A DNA stretch of 55,194 nt from NCBI RefSeq assembly GCF_002251295.1, contig NZ_NPJA01000003.1, positions 1 to 55,194 of the forward strand, read 5' to 3'. The notes under the pieces were generated by a model. The model worked only from the letters and a program-made list of their open reading frames with translations. It was not told where the DNA came from and did not search any database. Source of the stretch: Prevotella sp. P5-50 (lineage in GTDB: Bacteria; Bacteroidota; Bacteroidia; Bacteroidales; Bacteroidaceae). The position numbers and the translations under genes are program-made. Shown one piece after another: positions 52,378 through 55,194 of this stretch. The stretch's first letter is position 1; each line of letters begins with the position of its first letter.

Positions 52378-54438
52378 TTACCACACCTGTGCACGCTTCT
52401 TCTTAGGAAGGAAGAGGCGATTGCCCTTCTTCACACCGAAAGCCTGATACCAAGCATCGATATGGGGCAGCGCACCGTTCACGCGAGCCATATTGGGCGA
52501 GTGAACATCCTGTGTCAGGAGCATATCCATATACTGCTCACGGTTGTTGCTTGCCCAGATGCGAGCATAACCGAGGAAGAAGAGCTGATCGGCAGTGAAG
52601 TCTTTCTGGTCTGACGAAATCACATGGCCCTCCTTCTGAGCGTTGTGGTAGGCACGCAGCGCGATGTTCAAACCACCGTTGTCGCCGATGTTCTCACCAA
52701 GAGTCATCTTGCCGTTCACCTTCTTGCCGTTCACCACCTCGATGGTAGAGAAGTGATCTACGAGCACTGCGGTACGCTTATCGAAGTTAGCCTTATCGGC
52801 AGCAGTCCACCAGTTGCGCTGGTTGCCGGTCTTGTCAAACTGGCATCCCTGATCGTCGAAACCGTGACTCATCTCATGACCGATCACCACACCGATGGCA
52901 CCGTAGTTGATGGCATCGTCGGCTGTAGGATCAAAGAAGGGAGCCTGAAGGATACCGGCAGGGAAACAGATCTCGTTGGTGGTAGGATTGTAGTAGGCAT
53001 TGATGGTCTGTGGGGTCATCAGCCACTCGGTCTTGTCAACGGGTTTGTTCACTTTACGCTGCAGTTCGTCTATCGTGAAGAACTCAGAGATGTTGGCAAG
53101 GTTCTCGCAGAGTGAGAGCGAATCGCTGATGTCCAACTTGCTATAGTCTTTCCATTTGTCGGGATAACCTATCTTCACAATGAAGTTAGACAGTTTGTCC
53201 TGAGCCTGGGCCTTGGTCTCAGCACTCATCCATGTGGCTTCGTTGATGCGCTGACCGAGTGCCACTTGCAGATTGCGCACCAGTTCGAGCACGCGCTTCT
53301 TGCTGGATTCGGGGAAGTATTTCTCGCAGTACATCTTACCAATGGCGTTGCCCATCACTCCATTCACCAGATTGGTGGCACGCTTCCAAAGGGGATCGTC
53401 CTGCTGCTGACCGCTCAACACACTTGAGAATGCAAAGGCAGCCTTTCGGAAGTCATCGCTCATATAAGAGGCTGAACCGCTGATGATGCGCAGTTCGGCA
53501 TAGCTCTTCAGATCGTCGATCGATGTCTCTGCCAATACTTTCTCCACCTCGTGAAGGGGTTCGGGCTGACCCATATCCACGCTGTCGAAGGCTGGGAATC
53601 CTGATACCCAGAATACGGTGGTCCAGTCGATACCGGGGAACTGCTCGCAGAGTTCGTCAAACGACATCTTGTGATAGTTGGCATTGATGTCGCGCAGCTG
53701 CACTCTGGAATAGCTCTTCTCGGCAATACGCTTCTCTATGGCATATACCGCATCGGCTTTCTGCTTGGCTGTTGCCTCGTCATAGCCCACGAGTGTGAAC
53801 AATTTAGTATTATAGTCCATATAGGCTTTGCGCACAGCTTGCGTCTGAGCATCATCGTTCAGATAGTAGTCGCGAGTGCCCAAACCGAGTCCTCCCTGAC
53901 CTATGCCCACGATATTGCGGTCGGCTTGACGCTGGTCGGCTGACACACCGATGCCATACATCATGGTCGATTCGCCACGACGATCCAGTTCGGCTGTCAC
54001 GCGCTGATATTCCTTACGGTCCTTGATGGCACGGATTCTCTCCAGGTTTTTCACGATGGGTTGGAAGCCTTCCTTATTGCGGCGCACCGAATCCATCATC
54101 TGATTGTAGAGCGTTCCTATCTTCTGACCCAACGAACCTTTCTGCTGTGGTGTGGTAGAAAACTGCAAGATGAGCTCCTGAATCTGCTTCTGGTTCTGCT
54201 CGTAGAGGTCCATGAAGGCACCGTTGGTCACTTGGTCGTCGCGCAACGGATGGTTTTTCAGCCAGGCACCAGTGGCATATTCCACAAAGTTGTCACCGGG
54301 CTTCACTGCCGTGTTCATGTTCTCTTTGGCATAGCCATGCACCTTGGTTGGCTGTTGAGCAAATGCCTTTTCAGCGCCCATGTTGCCTGCCAGCATCATT
54401 ACTGTGCAACAGGCACTAAGAATTGTTGTTGACTTCAT
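52378..54438 (-). CDS. M13 family zinc metallopeptidase (neprilysin/PepO-like)
   Basis: 686 residues. Signal peptide to about KAFAQQ, an N-terminal helical M13 domain (FVEYATGAWLKNHPLRDD), and the catalytic domain with the zinc motif VIGHEMSHGFDDQG, the third ligand in LGENIGDNGG, and NAYYNPTTNEICFPAGILQ. All catalytic residues are present. Exported, probably periplasmic or surface, cutting short peptides. Its only visible promoter is in repeat block F, with the -7 box 61 bases upstream. Confidence 0.94.
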   Translation of the reverse strand: MKSTTILSACCTVMMLAGNMGAEKAFAQQPTKVHGYAKENMNTAVKPGDNFVEYATGAWLKNHPLRDDQVTNGAFMDLYEQNQKQIQELILQFSTTPQQKGSLGQKIGTLYNQMMDSVRRNKEGFQPIVKNLERIRAIKDRKEYQRVTAELDRRGESTMMYGIGVSADQRQADRNIVGIGQGGLGLGTRDYYLNDDAQTQAVRKAYMDYNTKLFTLVGYDEATAKQKADAVYAIEKRIAEKSYSRVQLRDINANYHKMSFDELCEQFPGIDWTTVFWVSGFPAFDSVDMGQPEPLHEVEKVLAETSIDDLKSYAELRIISGSASYMSDDFRKAAFAFSSVLSGQQQDDPLWKRATNLVNGVMGNAIGKMYCEKYFPESSKKRVLELVRNLQVALGQRINEATWMSAETKAQAQDKLSNFIVKIGYPDKWKDYSKLDISDSLSLCENLANISEFFTIDELQRKVNKPVDKTEWLMTPQTINAYYNPTTNEICFPAGILQAPFFDPTADDAINYGAIGVVIGHEMSHGFDDQGCQFDKTGNQRNWWTAADKANFDKRTAVLVDHFSTIEVVNGKKVNGKMTLGENIGDNGGLNIALRAYHNAQKEGHVISSDQKDFTADQLFFLGYARIWASNNREQYMDMLLTQDVHSPNMARVNGALPHIDAWYQAFGVKKGNRLFLPKKKRAQVW

Positions 54439-54498
54439 ATACTTTTGTTTTTATGAATTGTTAGCGTCGATATTCCGATTCTATATCGGTTGGTGGTG

Positions 54499-54619
54499 CA
54501 AAGGTAGTGCAAACCGAGAGAAAAACAAAAGAAAACACCTTTTCTTTTGATTTTCCGAGGTGCAGCCTACCTTAGACAGCGCAGCTGCAAAGGTACAATT
54601 AAGTTATCGAATTACCAAA
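54499..54619 (-). repeat. Promoter-bearing tandem repeat, block F (1 full unit and a partial)
   Basis: Minus-strand TACCTTTG at 54499-54506 with TTTG 19 bases away (54526-54529), and again at 54588-54595 with TTTG at 20. Long hairpin GAAAA-x-CAAAAGAAAA ... TTTTCTTTTG-x-TTTTC; the small one is CAGC-GCA-GCTG inside TACCTT/AAGGTA. Points into the M13 peptidase gene. Confidence 0.85.
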
Positions 54620-54642
54620 CCATTTGACGTGACAAATGCGTG

Positions 54643-54805
54643 ACCACCACATTCGGTGGTCGGTCGGTGGTCGATGGGTGGTCGATAGATATACCTATCA
54701 AGCACCAGCAAACCGTTATCGCACAACATGTTACAAAGAATGGTGGTCGAGTGGTCGAAAAATACGCAACTTGCGCATGTGCGCATATACACATGTGCGT
54801 ACGCG
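54643..54805. other. GTGGTCGA element with alternating purine-pyrimidine tract, copy 2
   Basis: Multiple GTGGTCGA boxes; 54740-54758 matches 18583-18601 over 19 bases. Bases 54772-54805 are 34 consecutive alternating purine-pyrimidine positions without a break, containing palindromes such as GTGCGCA and CATGTGCG. Such DNA can adopt Z-form. Small frames across it are not believed to be genes. Confidence 0.65.
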
Positions 54806-54912
54806 AGAAGCATACACACCCCACCTGCCATACTTAGCATGCCACCCCGATGTCTCATTGCCCAACACTACACCATCCTTGAATGCTTTTTGGAATTTCA
54901 AATTACTCTAAA

Positions 54913-54930
54913 CCTGAATTCGGGATAAGA
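54913..54930. mobile_element. Solo copy of an IS-end-like motif
   Basis: Contains TTCGGGATAAGA, the same 12 bases found at the IS982-like end at 55014-55025. It may be a relic of an earlier insertion or a partial end. Confidence 0.4.
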
Positions 54931-55006
54931 TTATGTCATAAAGTCAATTATGCGACAAGACATGATTCATCATCCCTCCACATGGGTGAATGGCTATTTA
55001 TGTTTT

Positions 55007-55194
55007 ACCCCAGTTCGGGATAAGAAATAGTTTATAAAAAAGCTGGTAGTCTCATAAATATTTTGTACCTTTATAGGTGAAAATCAAATAGTTACAAAAA
55101 TATTTAATATGACTACCGATTGCAAAGTTACAGAATTATTTTGTATTATAGACGAGTTTTGCAAACATTTTGATGCAGAAAATTAAGCCAACTG
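55007..55194 (+). mobile_element. Left part of an IS982-like insertion sequence (runs off the window)
   Basis: Starts with ACCCC-x2-TTCGGGATAAGA, similar to IS982 terminal repeats as I recall them, followed by an A/T-rich stretch and the start of a transposase frame at 55109. The right end is outside the window, so target duplications cannot be checked. Confidence 0.5.
55109..55194 (+). pseudogene. 5' end of IS982-family transposase with an early stop
   Basis: Begins MTTDCKVTELFCIIDEFCK, the typical opening of Bacteroidota IS982 transposases, but TAA at 55184-55186 ends it after 25 codons (HFDAEN then stop). The stop is read directly from the sequence; only 8 further bases are available, so whether the rest of the gene is intact or re-entered is unknown. 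Confidence 0.5.

Noticed and set aside
54604..54928. Several frames of 65-91 codons over the second GTGGTCGA element
   Set aside because: Same reason as the first copy: overlapping frames on both strands from a repetitive, alternating sequence.

Overview
The window is chromosomal DNA of a Bacteroidales bacterium, most likely Prevotella/Segatella or a close relative. Evidence for this is the fused SecDF, the DUF6242 and DUF6089 family proteins, the order uppS-bamA-skp-murI, PnuT/thiamine pyrophosphokinase behind a TonB receptor, and many promoters of the Bacteroidota form TTTG-N19-TAnnTTTG. Shine-Dalgarno sites are mostly absent. Species cannot be fixed from the sequence alone.

Layout. 1-7180: a tandem promoter repeat, a Sir2 deacylase, one or two small RNA candidates, the anaerobic ribonucleotide reductase pair nrdD-nrdG, an acetyltransferase, tRNA-Arg(CCU) and a MaoC-like hydratase. 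7200-16080: secDF, rhomboid protease plus membrane-anchored EEP phosphatase, HU, the uronate pair kduI-kduD, and aroQ with an O-methyltransferase. 16080-21700: a sensor protein that has lost every histidine-kinase catalytic box, a 0.95 kb non-coding stretch rich in repeats, a TlpA-like lipoprotein without its CXXC, and a TPR/OmpA-like lipoprotein. 21765-25600: a thiamine uptake operon (TPP riboswitch, TonB receptor, PnuT, thiamine pyrophosphokinase). 26090-28960: upp, pckA and a 30-residue membrane peptide gene. 29070-39460: DUF6242, DUF6089, uppS, bamA, three skp/ompH paralogues, murI, rbfA and a LolC/E-type permease. 39540-51711: envelope and lipid genes: two glycosyltransferases, a phosphoethanolamine-transferase-like enzyme, a lipid A acyltransferase, two LTA-synthase-like sulfatases, an MsbA-like exporter and miaB. 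52378-54438: an M13 metallopeptidase. The window ends in the start of an IS982-like element.

Most unusual content. An 87-90 bp repeat occurs at six places, about 15 units in all. Each unit has a long A/T-rich hairpin and a small nested hairpin whose stems change on both sides together, and almost every unit carries a complete promoter with the exact TTTG-N19-TAnnTTTG spacing. At five sites within the window a unit points into the next gene: kduI, the GT4 and GT2 genes (divergent array), the eptA-like gene, miaB and the M13 peptidase. The first array points out of the window. I read this as a dispersed, structured, promoter-bearing repeat. Further repeats without a known name are a 12-unit array of 23 bp inverted repeats with co-varying arms, three four-unit 22 bp arrays, and a two-copy element pairing GTGGTCGA boxes with long alternating purine-pyrimidine tracts.
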